A stretch of 64,000 bases of DNA from Serendipita indica DSM 11827 (GCA_910890315.1 CAJVGD010000013.1:806001-870000), one strand, 5' to 3'; positions 1 to 14,500 are shown, counted from the stretch's first letter. Notes: a model not told the origin generated them from the sequence alone. A program made the numbers and translations.

Positions 1-3000
1 CTGGGCGAAATATTCTGCTTCCCTGTAGGTCCCTTTGAGGATGTGGTGACGCGCGATAGCCAGCTGTACGTTCAAGAGATGATTTGCCAGTTCCCAGTTT
101 AATCCATCGATCTGCGCCGTGTTGTAAAAGCGTGTTCGTGTTTCTTGAGCACCGTCGGGAGGATCGCCCGTTTCGGGAAGGGTTCCAGCCATGTCGGTCA
201 TATCGAATGGATTTCGTTCTTTGGGAGTGGATTCGACCTCCAAGATCCCTTGTGCTGCCTCGATTACTGAGTTGAAAATCCGAAGGGCTTGTAGATAGCT
301 CTGAAGGGCATCTGATAATAGCGCCTGGGCGAATAAGCCTAAACCCAAAATCAGGAGCGGGTCACATACGTCTGCCAACTTGATTCTAGCATGCGTCGAA
401 CAAGCCAGCGCTGCTAGTTGCGATCGCTTGATTCTACAACGCAGCTTATATATAGGGTCCGTATTGTTGGCCAACCCCCAATCAGCGCCAGAAATGATAG
501 CCTGGGCCTCGGTATAAAGTTCTTTCCTGCTTGATATTAGTGTGCGAATGTCGTCCAAATGATTTTCCTATACCCCTTGTTTAGGTCCCCGACCGTGACC
601 AAGAAGTATGCATATCGTAAAAGAAAGGCAGAGTGTTCCGTTGCTGCTATGGGTTGATCGCGTATTATGATCTCGCATTCCTCAAAAATTTTCTTCGACT
701 GTTCATAGAGTTCGAAGTTGAGGCATTGGTCTGCTAATGCAGCGTAGGTATTGAAATAGTCTTGAAGAGATGAGCTCGTCTTCTCACTAATGTTGCTACA
801 CTTACATTGTTTCTCTTTGTCATACCCGCGTGATCGCAATAGACGGCAGGTTGCATCGAGGATGTAGAGTTTCATTTCGACCAGCCCTATCACGCCAAAA
901 AGCTTCCAAGTTCTTTCTGGGACAAATAAGACATTTTTGTCAGCTACTTTTCTGCTAGGACAAACCTAGTGTGCCCCAGAACCAGTCAGCATCGTCGAGC
1001 TCCGCTGGAAATGAGTCTGAATGATCTGAGGCAAATCAAGCTATATCATGGGGGGTGATGACGGTACGGACCATAATCTGGAGTTGGTCCATCTGGTGAA
1101 CGCAGAGCATCACGCCCAGTGCAATTGATAATGATTTCAAGCAAACTTGCGGCATTCTGTTCCAGGAGGCGTTTATCACAACCCTTATGGGCATATATGC
1201 ATTGCCAACAGTGCCAGAGGAGACGATACTGAGTGCGCAAATGAATCAAGTTCAGATCCATCTTCGGGTCCTACGGCGAGTCAATGAGCGTCCCATCAGA
1301 CTTATCTACTTACACTGTCAAGAGAATCTCTAATCAACGCGAAGCGCCTCTGAGTCTCGTCGGACCCGTAGCCTCTGCAGTATGCGTATTCTAGCCACAC
1401 AAGTAGAAGTCTGAACATGAGCATTCATAGTGACGTTGGATTGCAGATCTAACCTCGCCAATCGAATGGGATGTTCATCCGAGTAAAAATGCGTAGCTGT
1501 GTCAAAGAGGTGGGAGATCACCGCGTCGAGTCTGCCTTTTCGGCTACCGCGAGCCAATGTTTGAATTTGAGACTCGATCATAGAGCCTCTTAGAGGCATG
1601 GAAAGAGAATGTTGCTCTCCCACCCCTGCCAACGACAGCTCTGGTCCGAGTCGAAGATTAAACGCACCAATGGTGGTAATCTTCCCTATGATTCCACAAG
1701 AAAGTTGACTGAAAAGGGTCGCATTGATTTGGGCACTGGAAAGGACAGGACACTTCTGGTCCAGATCCCGTTTACTCAGGATCAGCCAACATTCGAGTGC
1801 CTTGATATACGTTTCATAGGATGTCTACAGCGAAAATTAGTTGCTCCTCTAGGATGGCTCAAAATACACTACCTTGTTTTCGCCAAGCCTCATGTAGCAT
1901 CCGCCTAGTAGCGAGATTCTCCGTGGCATTTGCGAGAAGAATTGGGACCATGCGTCCTTTTGGCTGTCTATACGACCGTCCTTGAGACAAGAAATGAGAA
2001 TTTGGTCGATAGAGACACCATGTGCGATGAATGGGATCGAATGATCCCAGTGATTTGCTTGGTACAGAATAGAGCCTTGGTTCCACGATGCTCCTGAGAT
2101 ACATCGAAGAAGGTCGTTGGTGCGTTGGCGATCCTTGTCTATATCTGAAGCACCAGATATAAGACTGCTTGCGGCCTCAAGATGCTGATACGACTCCTCG
2201 TAGGTACCCGGATTAGCTTTGTCTAATGTCACTTTAGATAGGTATATCTGGATCTCGACAATTCCGGAGAGCACGTGAGGCGCTAAAGAGGACGGCAAAG
2301 CTGCAATCTTCGAACATTAGTATAAATGGCATCATGGTGAAAATCTCACCGAGTGGATGGTCGTATATGTGGTTAAGAGGATTCGATTCGCCATGGCGAC
2401 AACTGTATCTCCCTGTCTGTTTATAAATCTCCTTCGAAATCTCTCCAGTACGCGGAATATGTGATCTAGCTGTACGTCCTCGTTTGTCCTGTTCAAAGCT
2501 GTTTTCCAACCTTGACATGCAGACTGCAACTCCTGGCGAACTATTAAGAGTTTAATATGGTTGCACATGTTCCATCGGAAATGCATACTGTCGCCATCTG
2601 GCATAGATTCCAACATGCGATCAATTGACATGATCACGGCTTGGACCGACGAGCTCTCTTGTTTTTGACCACGCGCGGTTTTGTGGGCCTGTACATCGCC
2701 AAGGGATGGACATAGCTCTTTCAGCTGTACAAAGCCTGGTTCATTTTCAAACTCATGAACAGGCATTCTTGTCTCAGCGATGTCAACACATGCTCGAACT
2801 GAGGAATACACCGATTCGATTTCTGGCCCATTCAGTTTGCGTGCCGACTTCTTAAATGAGGACGTCACATTGCGCAGATGTCTCCATATCCAGCGTGCTT
2901 CGTCGATTGTCGCAACGCTAAGCACGCATTGAACCGCATAAATACGAAGTTCAGTAGCTCGTAGCGGGGAAAATTTGCTGACACCGATATCCACTGACTT

Positions 3001-3835
3001 GAGCATCGCAGTGCAAATCGGCAAGAGCTGTTCGCTGATGTTGCTACTATTTGAAGACTGCAGCCAGCATAGTAGGTCGCCTCTTTTAGTGGCTTCTTTG
3101 TTCGTATGGAACAGTTCCACCAACGTCTGAGAATGTCCGTTGGGTACCGAGTGGAGCGAGAGCTGCAGGATGTAGGATAGGCATTTGACGACCAATATGA
3201 CCAAGTCTGGGACCACATTGGCCTGATGTCGGATTTCCATGTATGATGAACAAGTATCCGCCGGCTCGGCTGCGGGCGAGCTTTCGAGAAGGAGTGTTTC
3301 TAAATTGACTTTCACCTCTTTCGCCATTGAGAATGCTGGTTCAAACTAGAAGTTATATGAGATCATTTGGACCAAGAGTGAGTTTAGTTACCATTCTTAG
3401 TGCCAATAGACGGCCGACCAGGCTGAGGGCAGCCTTTTCGGAATTTATATCCACTTTGAAAGACCGGAGAGCGGATAGGGCTGCATTTCCGATTTCACAG
3501 ATGGCCTGAACACGTTCCTCTGTATAAGTAGATGTGTCGACACCACGCGTCCAGCCGGTCTTGTATATCTGATTAATGGTTGTCGATATCGCGTTCAGTA
3601 CTTGCATAACAAAGCTGCGCCGCGCATCCAAATCCAGCTCTTGAATTAACTTTTTTGTGTCTTTTAGGGAACTTGCAGATATTTTGGTTGGGTCGGACAA
3701 AATTTCAAGTAACGTGGATGGCGTCGTGTTGGGAGCCTCCGACTTGACAGCACCGTGCTTTCTAATTGGAATTCCAGATGCATTCTGCACGGGCCTTCTG
3801 GCAGGCGGCCGTTTCCGAGATGGTCCGCTAGACAT
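1..3835 (-). CDS. ESP1: Separase N-terminal part, 3' end beyond the window
   Basis: Separase is the caspase-like protease that cuts cohesin at anaphase onset; this is its long helical, TPR-like regulatory arm. The protein opens MSSGPSRKRPPARRPVQNAS; the ATG at 3835 is the first in frame, since the longer open frame begins with TTG. Conserved-looking pieces include KAALSLVGRLLALRM (about 3400-3450) and LNWELANHLLNVQLAIARHH near 60-110, followed by REAEYFAQ, which resembles the separase repeat with an AEY(F/Y) turn. Several short introns break the reading frame (for example near 3340, 2290, 1270 and 900). The catalytic His/Cys domain would lie beyond position 1 and is not seen, so the name rests on the N-terminal pattern only. 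It lies in tandem behind UTP10. An uncharacterised TPR protein is the alternative. Confidence 0.68.
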
Positions 3836-4135
3836 GGGAGAGTCCAAGCTTGTACAATCTGAATCCGACGGCCGAGGTAAGCACCCGCCGGACGGTGCTA
3901 GAATTTTTTTTTTTGGCTTAGATAAGAAATGTCAACGTGCCTTTGAATCTTTCCCGCCCTTTGGAGAGGACGAGTGGGCAGTCAGCTTATTCCATGTGCG
4001 ACACGGATTGCTTCATGTCTAAACATCTGAACAGCAGATGTACAATGGACTCAAGAGCCCCAAACCAGTAAACAATGGATATCATATTCAGAGTCGCGAT
4101 CATCCTCAACGCTCGCTGCAAAGGCGGTAGAGCGT
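3836..4135. other. Intergenic spacer between UTP10 stop and separase start
   Basis: About 300 bp between two minus-strand genes. It must hold the UTP10 3' UTR and the separase promoter. Apart from the poly(dA:dT) tract at 3904-3914 I see no open frame or RNA gene that I would defend. Confidence 0.5.
3904..3914. promoter_or_regulatory. Poly(dA:dT) tract upstream of separase
   Basis: Eleven consecutive T on the plus strand, about 70 bp upstream of the separase ATG. Such tracts keep promoters free of nucleosomes in many fungi. The assignment to separase rests only on position. Confidence 0.35.
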
Positions 4136-7100
4136 CTAGATACTGTCTAGAAACGCATTGAAATCCCTGGCTTTGGCCATCACCTCGTCGTTCTCGTCGT
4201 CGGCACATTCGTGAAGAAACGGTATCGTCTCGTGCTTCCAGCCTATCAGACGAGGCCCATTGACGACCCAGAGCTTGTGAGCGCATTCTAGAGCACCTAG
4301 GCGAATAGCAGTCTCTTCTGATCGTGTATGCATGAGCAGCTCGATGTTGAATGCCTTCAGATGCGCTGCATCGACCATTACGGATCCCACAGCACTAATG
4401 CAGTCACCGAGGTTGACAATCATCCACTTTCTCCGCGAGCCTGTGGAATAGCCAAGCTGCCTGACAAGTGCTGAAGCGATGGCTCCAGTGACATCGTCTC
4501 GCCAGAGTGCTGGTAAACATCAGCAAAGCGAAAGACGAATGTATAGAAGGACTGACTTCCGTCATCCACATGAGCAGCTTGCTCTATCAAGCCGATTATT
4601 CGCTTCCATAGCTCTGGATTCAACGCGAACTCGGTTTTCTGGGACCAGAGATTAAGGAGATCAGTCGACCGTGCCAAGAAGGGGGAAAGGTAGGGTGTCA
4701 TGAGTCCCTGCAAAATCTGTGAGTCTTACGAACAACGAGAACATTCTCTCACCTTTAGAATCACGATCACACCGGACATTGCTTGGCAATAGTGAATTGC
4801 TCGACACTCCCGAGAATATAATGTCGCTTCTTCACCAGCAGTCCAAGCCCAGTCGAACAGAATCCGGTGCAAAGGTTTGAATGAGTTCTCGTTGAGCTTG
4901 GTTGTGAGCTGCGTAAAGGCTTTAAAGGAGGCTGCGTTGTCCGGCAGGGTCTAAGTGGCGTGAGTATCGACCGCAAGTACCAGCTCAAACACGAACTTCA
5001 TGTTCATCCCAACTGTCCATCAATAATCCAAGCACGGCCCTGGATTCCAAATCAATTCGTGATTTGCCCGAGCCCCTCAAGCACTGAACCAGAAGGGAAA
5101 AGATCAAGGCGTCTTTCTCGGCCGAAATCGTTCCGGTTTGCGCTTTGAGACGGCCTCGAGAGCTAGCCAATGCCCCAATAAATTCCTGTCTCGAGATTCG
5201 GCGAGCCATTTGTCGAGCCAAAGATGCTAGAGCATCCTTGGATTCTCCGTTTAGTATTTTTATTGATTCCATATACGACGATATGAAGGATTCCAAATCT
5301 GCTCGTGTCCAAAATGCGGACGATGTTTCCAGCAGTTGGCGCAATGTGGATATACTGGTAATAGATATTCTGGGTGCTGGAGAAGGCATATGGCAGTTAT
5401 TATGCAGACATCATGCCACACTTACGTCTATCCACGACGATAAGCATGCAGCATGCCTCGACTATCATTGTGATATGCGTGAGCAATCGGGGTCCGAGAC
5501 AAGTGCTAAGCATGCTCAGAATAGTTTCCATAGATGATGGTAGATCACATACCACAATGAAGAGAGGGCATCAATAGCTGTAGAGCCGAGTTCGAGATTT
5601 GTGGCCCCGCTCACGACTAGAGGAACAAGCTCTGTCAGTCCAGAAAATTCTTGTGGACGGCTAGTAATTGCGACAGATTTCAGTGCTCGGTATGCTGCGG
5701 AGACTAGCTGAGCATCCGATGAGTTCGCCACGATATCTTTGATAGAGCTGAGAAGCAGTTTGATACTATCGCTTATCAGCTCTCTGGCCTCCTTCGAGAC
5801 TGATGGTAAGTGTTTCGCTAGCAGGGCAAACAATTCGACCTGTAACATCTCGTCGTTGGTTCGCAGGAGCTGTACGCATGTGAACATCATCGTAGACGAT
5901 GGCACGAGTTTCAACATGGTAAAGACAGCCCCTTGAACATGACGGGGTAGGTTCAAGTCACCTCGAGCGAGGGTCGTCCCATCTACCACAGATTGCAGGC
6001 GCACAAGTGCCGAAAGAAGACGTTGGGATTGTTCTTCATTCAGTGAGACGTTCGATATTTTGCAGCTTTCTAAGCAGTTCCTGGTAAAGTCAAGGATCTT
6101 GATTAGGCGTAAGGCGTGGAGGGGTGAGGAGATCGCCTCCTTTCTGTCCAACAGTCAGCCACGTAGTAGGTGTAATGATCAACAAACCTTAAGGAAGATA
6201 TAAAGGAACCCATTTCTCCCCGACTGCTATTGATGTCTGCAAGTATATCTTCTATCATATCCGACAAAATCTACTATATGTCAGCTAAGGCATACACAAC
6301 TTGTAAAAGTGCCATACCGCAATACGATTGTTGAGTTCTAGAGAATGGATCAGGGAAACGGCCAAATCGAATTTTTCGGATTGATTCTTGCTATCCCAGG
6401 ACTCGACTCGCTCCATCAGGAGAAGGCAGATGGGAACAGTGAAATCGACCGTGCCCAGCACAGAAAGCAAATGTACGAAGAAGCTGGGTGTAATGTTTAG
6501 AAGGAGGTTTATTCTAATAGACTGACAAACACACCTTGTTCGTCGATGGGAAGGGATTCCATCAACTGCATCGATGAATATGTCTAAATAAGGCCTGGAG
6601 GCTGATCGGGGTCAACAATTGCCAGAGCAATCTCTCATCGACCCACCGACTTGTAGCGCACTGCGCTTCGGATGCTGATTTCGCAGATACGTCGTCATGA
6701 CCGGAATAACGCTGTCGATGGTCTTTTGAAACGATGAGTGGTATTCGTGAGAGCTAACTAACACACCTTTTCGGCAACCCGTGCACTATACACATCATCC
6801 CGTGGCGAGATGTAGCTCCCAGTTGATACAAGAATGGGTAATATGTGGTGAAGCAGAGAGTCAGAGGACCAGGGGACAAGTGCTGCAATCAGAAGTAATG
6901 CTTGATGAACGAGATGTGGTTGAGCCGAGTCTGACGGATCATTAGTGCCATCTGAGAGAAATTTATCAACGTAAGGCTACCTTTGATGAGGTTAACCAGT
7001 ACGTCTATTCTCAACTGCGGCGTGATAACGGCCGTTGGCTAGCGCTAATCAGGAGGCGCATTGCGACCAAAGCAAACTCACAGGAACAAACTGCGAAACA

Positions 7101-10100
7101 TGTATCAAAGCTGTTACCAGAACTCCTTGTAGGTGTATAGATTCCGTTCGTGTCAAACCTCTGGCGCTGGTGGTTTGTTCGAGGCATTGCAGGAGATGCT
7201 TGAGGAGGAGTGGGCTTCGCACAACCGAGCTTGACATCAAAGCTTGGCATAATTTGCTTATTTTCGGCACAGGCCCGTCCCTGAGGAAGAGATAAGTCGA
7301 CCTTGAAGCAGAAAGATGTTGCGATTACGATTCTGTTCTTTGTCGTTTAGGCGAGTGATGACTGGGCATGTCCATACAGATTTCCTGAATTAAAGCATTT
7401 GCAACAGACTCGAGATCCATGGTCGTTGACAGGACTTGAATCAGCTCGACCTGTTGAAGGTATTAGCCGGCTCCTCGCACAGTGATAGGAGGACAGTGAC
7501 CGGAGGGGTAGGGTTCGGCGTCGATAACAGTTCTCGAGCCAAATTTAGTCTCTGAGTAGGGTTCAGAGAGCTGGTGAGAGCGTTGACGGCGGATAAAACA
7601 GGAAGGGCGATCGAGTGTTGCTGCGGATTCGAAAAGTAGTAGTTAAGGAGGTTAATAAAGGCCGAAAGCAGCGAATCTTGCTCAATATGGGCTGAGTCGG
7701 CGACGCCAAATATTTCCACCAGCTGTTTGACATATATGTGGCCACCTTCGCGCGAATTTAATCCATCTAATCCTTGGGGAGTGGCAAGTTCTTTCAGCAG
7801 CGAGTCCAGCAAGGTCAGCTTAGAAGGATCTTGGACACCACTGATGGCAGTGAGAAGCGACGTGCGAACGCTAAGTTTCGGCCAAGAGCAAGCATGGGAG
7901 GCCAAGTACGATAGAAGTCGTTTTTTATACCTGCTCCATAGTCACGGCTAGTGCCAGTGATTCAGGCGTACTCACCTCAGTTCCCGGCTACTGTCTTCCG
8001 AGCTTGGTGTGAGAAGCTCGACGTGCATCTTTGTGAATGATTCTGGGTCCAAATCTATGGAACCCAAACGATCCATCAAATCCTTTGTATAGGTGGCAAA
8101 GTCTTGAGCCGTCAAAATTTTGAGGCTCGCTACTGTCTGTGAGAAGGATAATGAATCATAGAGGAGAATCTCACCGGATATTGTGGTAGGCAAACATTCT
8201 AGCCCGTATATCTCCGCAACCTCAGTATTGCCCGGCAAACTTGCGACAGCGAGACATTTGATACAGTCAATTGCCCCATTGCGTATCGAGCGTGACGGAT
8301 CTAATAGTGCAGGGAATAGAAGTGGGAGAAGGACCTGCAGGTCAATCCACGTCGATCCAGACCTTTGGTCCACTAAGGCCCGAAGCATCGCCCGTCCATG
8401 TTTCAGTGAAGATAACCTTGCATCATGATTCGCTTTGGAAGACGACCAAATGGATGCCAAAAAGAAGAAGGTCTCTTTTTGGGAGGTAGTGAAAATCTCC
8501 CGGAGGACGAGCGGTGCGAAGGTGTCGAGGTCTTGATTGATGTTGAGGAATATGTATAACCGCCGGCGAAAATCGGAAAACTGAGACTCTGGAGTGGTTC
8601 CCTGTATATTGATACTCAGTGAGGATAATGATGACACCCATTCACATACCAACTCTGCCATCCAATTCGTCTGGCCGATTGGAGGGTTTGGAATTGACGG
8701 TAATAGTAACAAGAGCGCGGCGTATATGCGTGCCCTTGTCGATTCGTGATCCGTCTTTGACACAACCCGAAGTGAATCAGGTTTCTTCGAACTCTCCTGA
8801 GGCACATTAATATCTGGATGGTACAGAGATGCAAACGTACCGTTGTTGTCATTTTAAACCCAGAGCTTCTGAAGAAGCTCATGTCCTTATAGTCAAGCGC
8901 ATCTAGGATTTGCACACCCAGCTCCCACCCCCTGTCATCACTGCCTTGGCGGATAATCTGGTGTATAATGAGTACGGCGTGAACTTCTGACATCCCAGAC
9001 GTGGGCGCGCCAAGTTCTTTGGTTAGCACGCTGAGTGCCAAGCCACAGTGCGTAGAACGTAAAATGTTTCCTCAAAAAAACTTCAGGAGTCGACTATGAC
9101 GCACTGTTTGATAACATACCTGCGAGAAGTGAAATAAGCTGTTCGTTGAATGCTGCCATTTCGGCGGCTTCACCCTTGAGCCCTTCCAGCCCACTAATGT
9201 ACAGCGCTTCTACTCCAGAGAAGAGACCTTCGCGCCAGATGGGTGATATCGAATTGCTAATTGATCTCCAGAGAGAGACTGAGTGCCTGAATTTGCTTTT
9301 CGTTAATAATAGGTGAACCGAGATGGCTAGCCCAAGCTTGAGGGAATGCTCCGGATTGTCAGGCATCCAGCGACCGATGAAGTCGGTGTGAATTGATAGA
9401 GTATCGACAGCTCTGTCCTCGGAGGCGCCCTTGATGACTCGGACGAGCGTTTCTGTGATCAAATCGCTAGCGATCAAATGCGAAAGTGCCTGTGGATCCG
9501 CATAAAGGATTTGGAGAATGCCGTGGTCATACCCCTGGACCATCTGTACTAATGCTTCGCTGATAAGGTCGTTGGCATCCGTCATGCTGGGGACAGCCTT
9601 CAGAATCGACTGCAAGCCTCGAATTCGTTGATTTCTGTCTCCATTGGTCAAAAGAACGACCGCGTCGTCGTCAACTGAGTCATTGACCGGCGGCGACTAT
9701 TACAATTTCAGAGCATGAAACAGTCAACTTGATACCACTGACCTCCAAGCGACTAGAATCGATGCCTGTAAGCCAGCTCGCATGAGCTGAATCCTGGTCC
9801 GCAAGTGACTGAGATACGAGATCCACTTGATCTGGATAACGCTGATAAAGCTTGGAGAGAACGATTGATAGTTTTTGTTTCCGTGCATCCTCGCTACAAT
9901 CGGCGAGAACGCGCAAAATCGCAGAAGTAATGGCAACTACTCCGTCTCGGTTTAGATTCGTAGCCATAGAGAGGCGGGACAGCATGTCATATGCTAGGGG
10001 CATTGTGATCTGTAAAGCCAAAGAATGGGAAAATGGCTGAAGGAAGCTTGGGTTGGATATCGTCTCCCAGCAATCTTGAATTACTTGCTGGACATTTGGT

Positions 10101-11181
10101 AGGATCAATATGGCCCGCAAAAGAGGCTCTGGTAGAGCCATTGAATCATTTTGGCTTTGGAGTATTAATGTGATCCCTTTAATAAATCGTCGGGGGTCTG
10201 GTTGGGCTTTGATACATGATAAAGAGGCCATGATGGCTTCCATTAGCTCAGAGTCGAGTCTCACTCTAGACGCTAAGTAGCCCACGAGAAGGAGGCAGCT
10301 CTCCTGGTAAGGTTGAGAAGATATCACCAATCTGAGCCGAGTCGACTTACCGAAACTTCTGCCGACTCTGCATTTTCCAAAGCCGTCAATAGCGAAGGGA
10401 TCAGAAACGAGAGATGGACCCCCTCTATCGACAAATTTGACAGGTACTCCATGGTGACCGCAACGACGAAAGTGACGACAGCGCGGTGCACACATCGCAG
10501 GGAGACGTGAATGGACAGTATATCGACGACGCTTGCAGCAAGAAATTGATTCTTGAGCATTTCGCTGACAAGTGTGTCACGATGCAAAGGCTTGATAGCC
10601 TTTTTGTGCGCGTTGAGGAATGCCCAGGGCGAGGATGGTCTAAAGGGATTGAGGATTATGTGTAAACGACGTGAAGGAGCTCACTTGATGTGCAGGATGG
10701 AAACGAGCTTGACAAAGTGAGGAGTATTATGATAGGGCAAGAAGACGGTCAAGAGCGTATCGACATTAAACTCGTTGGCCCTACTCTTCCATCAATTTAT
10801 AATTCGCGTGACGGGTGGCACATACCGATAACGCCTCACAAGCCATTCTATAATGGTGGAAGCGCCTTGTTCTGTCAAGAATGGCGAGATTGCAAAGAGC
10901 AAGTCTTTGATTTGGTCATCGAGGATATGATTTTCCTCTGGGGAAAGACGCGTTCGGTCAGAAAATTTTGCAGGGGATGATAAGAGGGGACTTTTGAGAG
11001 TTTTGAGTGAAGATGAGGATGTCGCCAGTAGTTGGAGTCCATTTTGTGCGAGCTGGAAGACGGTGTCGAGGTCATGCTGGCGTGCTTGTTGAGATGAAAA
11101 CAGATATGATTCTATACTCTTGTGATCCTTGAGTGATCTCGCGTTGAGCGACACGCTCTGGGCGAGTTGAGCAGAGAGCAT
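4136..11181 (-). CDS. UTP10: U3 snoRNP / SSU processome HEAT-repeat protein UTP10 (HEATR1)
   Basis: UTP10 is a very large HEAT-repeat scaffold of the t-UTP/UTP-A complex in the nucleolus; it is needed for Pol I transcription and 18S pre-rRNA processing. The start is set by the family-typical MLSAQLAQSVSLNARSLKDH at 11181, followed by an LSPEENHILDDQIKDLL segment and IIEWLVRRYRY, a close match to the UTP10 N-terminal domain. The BP28CT-like domain lies around 4420-4990 (MTPYLSPFLARSTDLLNLW). The C-terminus has the family ending ALECAHKLW followed by TIPFLHECADDENDEV. About 7 kb with many roughly 50 nt introns gives a protein near the usual 1800-2000 residues. The exons between are helical and poorly conserved, as is normal in this family. 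Its promoter region is shared with the divergent PPR gene. Confidence 0.88.
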
Positions 11182-11715
11182 CGGTGGTGGCTCTGTCCAA
11201 CCTATTTTAGACCGATGCCACGACGACTGCCAGGCGCAATCTTGCCTCAAAAACGACAGAGACAGCTCGTATATGCGTACGGAAAAGCCCACGTACTCGC
11301 CAATAAGCCGCGAAGACTGCCCCCGCCCGTGGTACCAACATATGCGCAAAAGGTGACACTTTCCGATGGAAGCACATTCACCCACTGGACGACATCTCCA
11401 CGCTCCAGCATTCGAATGACCCGCGACATCTCCAACTCGCCCCTGTGGACACTGAGCTCTGCCAGAGGAGCCGAAGAGGAGGATGCGAGCGGTCGTTTGA
11501 GTCGTTTCAGATCCAAATTCGGTCGCAGCGGAGGATTCGACGACTATACGCTCCTCAGCGAGCTCACAGACAAGCCGTGCGTTTTCGACAGTGTTCAGCC
11601 AGTGCGCCTGCTGATCCCAAACCAGCCCAGGCAAGGAGTAACCTCTGTTCTAGACTAATCCCTTGTTCATTCTCTCGCTCGTCATTCAGAAGCATGTTGA
11701 TACTCCTTTTGAACC
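11182..11715. other. Divergent promoter region between UTP10 and a PPR gene
   Basis: About 530 bp between two divergent start codons. Open frames cross it on both strands, but none shows family similarity and they lack plausible starts, so I treat them as chance frames. It includes the probable 5' UTRs of both genes. The PPR start at 11716 is itself uncertain; an ATG at 11694 in another frame is possible. Confidence 0.4.
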
Positions 11716-14500
11716 ATGCCACTGCTCCCTCTGGAGCTCGCTTTCATCTCTACTCCTACAAAATGCATAATTCATCCACTAAATCGTCTTTTACATACTG
11801 CCTCTCGCTCAGCGACACCCGCGTGCGTATCTTTGGGTCTAGTCGCGCTAAAAAAACCCAATGAAACCGTGTTAGATATCCTTTGCGTCTCTCTTTGAAC
11901 GCTAAAGAACAATCACTTGTACCGTCTCCCACAGATGAGGCGTCACTGACGCAGCCATTCTTGCCGGTAGTGTCCATTTGCAGTTGTGCGTCCGCTGGCT
12001 CACAACGAAGCAGCCTATATCCACATTCTCGGAAAAGGACCTCAAGGCGCTCTATCGAGATGTTTTACGGATAGACGTTGCTTCCACCGTGTCACCTTCG
12101 TACAGAGACAAGATTGTCGACCCATCCCTTGTCCTCCCTCGACTCTCGAAAAGAATCGTATTAGGCTCTCGCCAAACCCTAGATAAAAACATAAACTCGC
12201 TCTCTTCGCGGCTTCAATCACGGCACGGCCCAAGTGAACCCGTGGCGGCACCCACAAATCTCTCTAGAGGAAAGCCTTATTCAGAGCTACTCAACGCTCT
12301 TCAGTGCCAACAGTCTGTCTTGGCTCTCCCGCTCATCAGCAACTCGTCCACTTCCGCACCCATCGTAAATGCCACTGAATGGGCCTCTTTGGTTGATGCA
12401 TGCGTAGGCCATCATTAGGCTCACTAGCTGGACACTCACGACCTCTAGATTCGAGAACTGGATTTTGAGGGTGTTTTTCTGGTGTTGCGTGCCATGAAGG
12501 TATTTCCAAACAACTCTCTCGCTGCAATGATTGACGCATGAAAGACCCACGGACAAGTGATCGAAGACGAGCTGCACCATCATATCATGAGTGCAATGGC
12601 GGATGAAGGGCTCTTCCACCAGCTTCAGACCTATGCCTCCGAATTTTTACAAGGCACGTCCAACACTGTGATACACGCATAATGCTCACTCTTTCTGTTT
12701 TAGAACGCGATGATATGCCCCATTTTCAGCACATCGTGACGGCGCTGTGTAAATGCCGACTGTTTTCATCGGCTATTCAGCTACTCCATCAGCAGGAGGC
12801 AAAAGGACACCTCCCGCCCATGGCTGTCTATCACTCCCTGATACTTGGACTCCTTCACACCTCGAGTCCTGGCGCCGCTGCAAGGCAAGCAATCGCCTGG
12901 AACATCTTCTACCATATGCGCTATGTCGCGCATCCCATCCCATCAGTACAACTCTACACCGACATGATACGAGCGTGCGCCCACCATACAGAGCCGGATA
13001 CGTTGCGTGGCTTTGATTTGTGGACGGAAATGACAGTGGATAAGCGGTTGACACCTACTGTTGACGCCTATAACGCGATCATCCTCCTCGCAGCTCGTGA
13101 TAATAGGACCGCCCACGAGGCAATTAGACTTGCTCGAGAGATGCTTGACGTTGGGCGAGATGCTGATGGTAAACCGGCGCTTCCGTTGAATACGGGCACG
13201 TATGCAGCACTACTGGAGTCCTGCAAACATACAGGAGACCTTTTGCGTGCTCGATGGGCCCTTACCAAGCTGGCCGGGGATGTGTTCACCTCAACCTCTT
13301 CCATTGACCACTGGACACTATCGAACCTCTTTCACGCCTACGCTTCCTACAAAGTACCGTTCGTTCGTGACATGGCGGCACCAACACGCTCAGAACAGCC
13401 ATCACTGGAAGCTCATAAACAGGCCCAGTCCATCGAACAGCGTCTGGATGACATTGTCGCTACGACAGCGACTCAATCTTCCATCACATCTGGGTTACAG
13501 CTTCCTCAAACATCCAAAGCTGTCCTCAACGAGCTGGACACCATGATGGACCATCTCATCGCGGAAAAGACGTCGACGGGAAACATCAAAACCCAACTCC
13601 CTCGGCTATTCGACCAAGTCACAAACTTGAATATAGTGATAAGAAGCTTTCTCCGTGCTTACTTCATTCACGCGCACCGTGTGTCAGATGTATTTGCCAG
13701 GGCCCAATCCATCCATAGGCTCTTGAAACTCGACTGGTCTCACGAGGTGATACGTTTAGTATTGTCTCAGTGTGCGCGAACAGGAAGTGGTTCACCCTCT
13801 CAAGAGACAATGAAATTTGCCGAGGAACTCTGGTCAGCATGGCTCGGTATTCTGGAAAAAGAGCGGCATTTACCCAACAGGTGGACGCCTATGGGGTTAA
13901 ATACGCCAGCAGACAGGCGTGAGGTCCCAATTAGTACCGTGCGAGCGTCCCATATCTCCATGATCTGGTCCTCATTCATTCGGTTGAAGACTCGGTCAGT
14001 GATTTGTCTGACAGTCGAGGTCTGTATATTGAACAACATCTAGGTATGGCGATGTCGATGGCGCAGTGCAGCTGCTTAAGCAATTCGAAAGACTCTATCC
14101 TCCATCCACCACGAAGACCAATCTCGATCCTCATATGCCACTGGAGACAAAGATCTCGTTGGAGGGCCCAAGGACGCTCATCAAGGTCGTAGAGCGAGGC
14201 AAAATCGATGATGATACGATCCCTCCTGTTCTTGTTTTCACAGACATCGTCGCTCTGCACAAGCGTTTGGCGCGAGATCAGCGAACCAAGGACATCAATT
14301 ATCTTACCTATCTGCTTCATGCATACGCCGGTAATGTTCGGGATCGACGAAGTTTCAACCTGGCTGTCAACGATTTGGAGGATGGATGGAGGGGCAAGAA
14401 GTCTGTTGGAAGCGACGGGGAAGCAAAGGTTAAGGCCCGAATTAAATGGGAAAAGCGGAGGGCGCGGGTTGCATCTCGTGTCCGCACTTCCAGGAGATAG
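11716..14500 (+). CDS. Pentatricopeptide-repeat protein, probably mitochondrial
   Basis: PPR proteins bind organellar RNA and act in its processing or translation. The central exon (12704-13994) carries repeats of the PPR type, for example TVDAYNAIILLAARDNRTAH and then GTYAALLESCKHTGDLLRAR. The first exon (from 11716) has a basic, hydroxyl-rich start with NRLLHTASRSATPA, compatible with a mitochondrial presequence, though the first splice junctions are not certain. The intron at 12654-12703 begins with GC instead of GT. The last intron (about 13995-14043) joins RLKTR to YGDVDGAVQLLKQFERLYPP, keeping the frame. The tail is lysine/arginine rich. I cannot assign it to a named orthologue. A further 3' exon joining it to the next gene is possible (see findings). 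Confidence 0.72.

Noticed and set aside
11167-11658. Plus-strand 163-codon frame over the UTP10 start
   Set aside because: It overlaps the UTP10 N-terminal exon antisense and its protein resembles nothing I know; its stop lies before the PPR gene.
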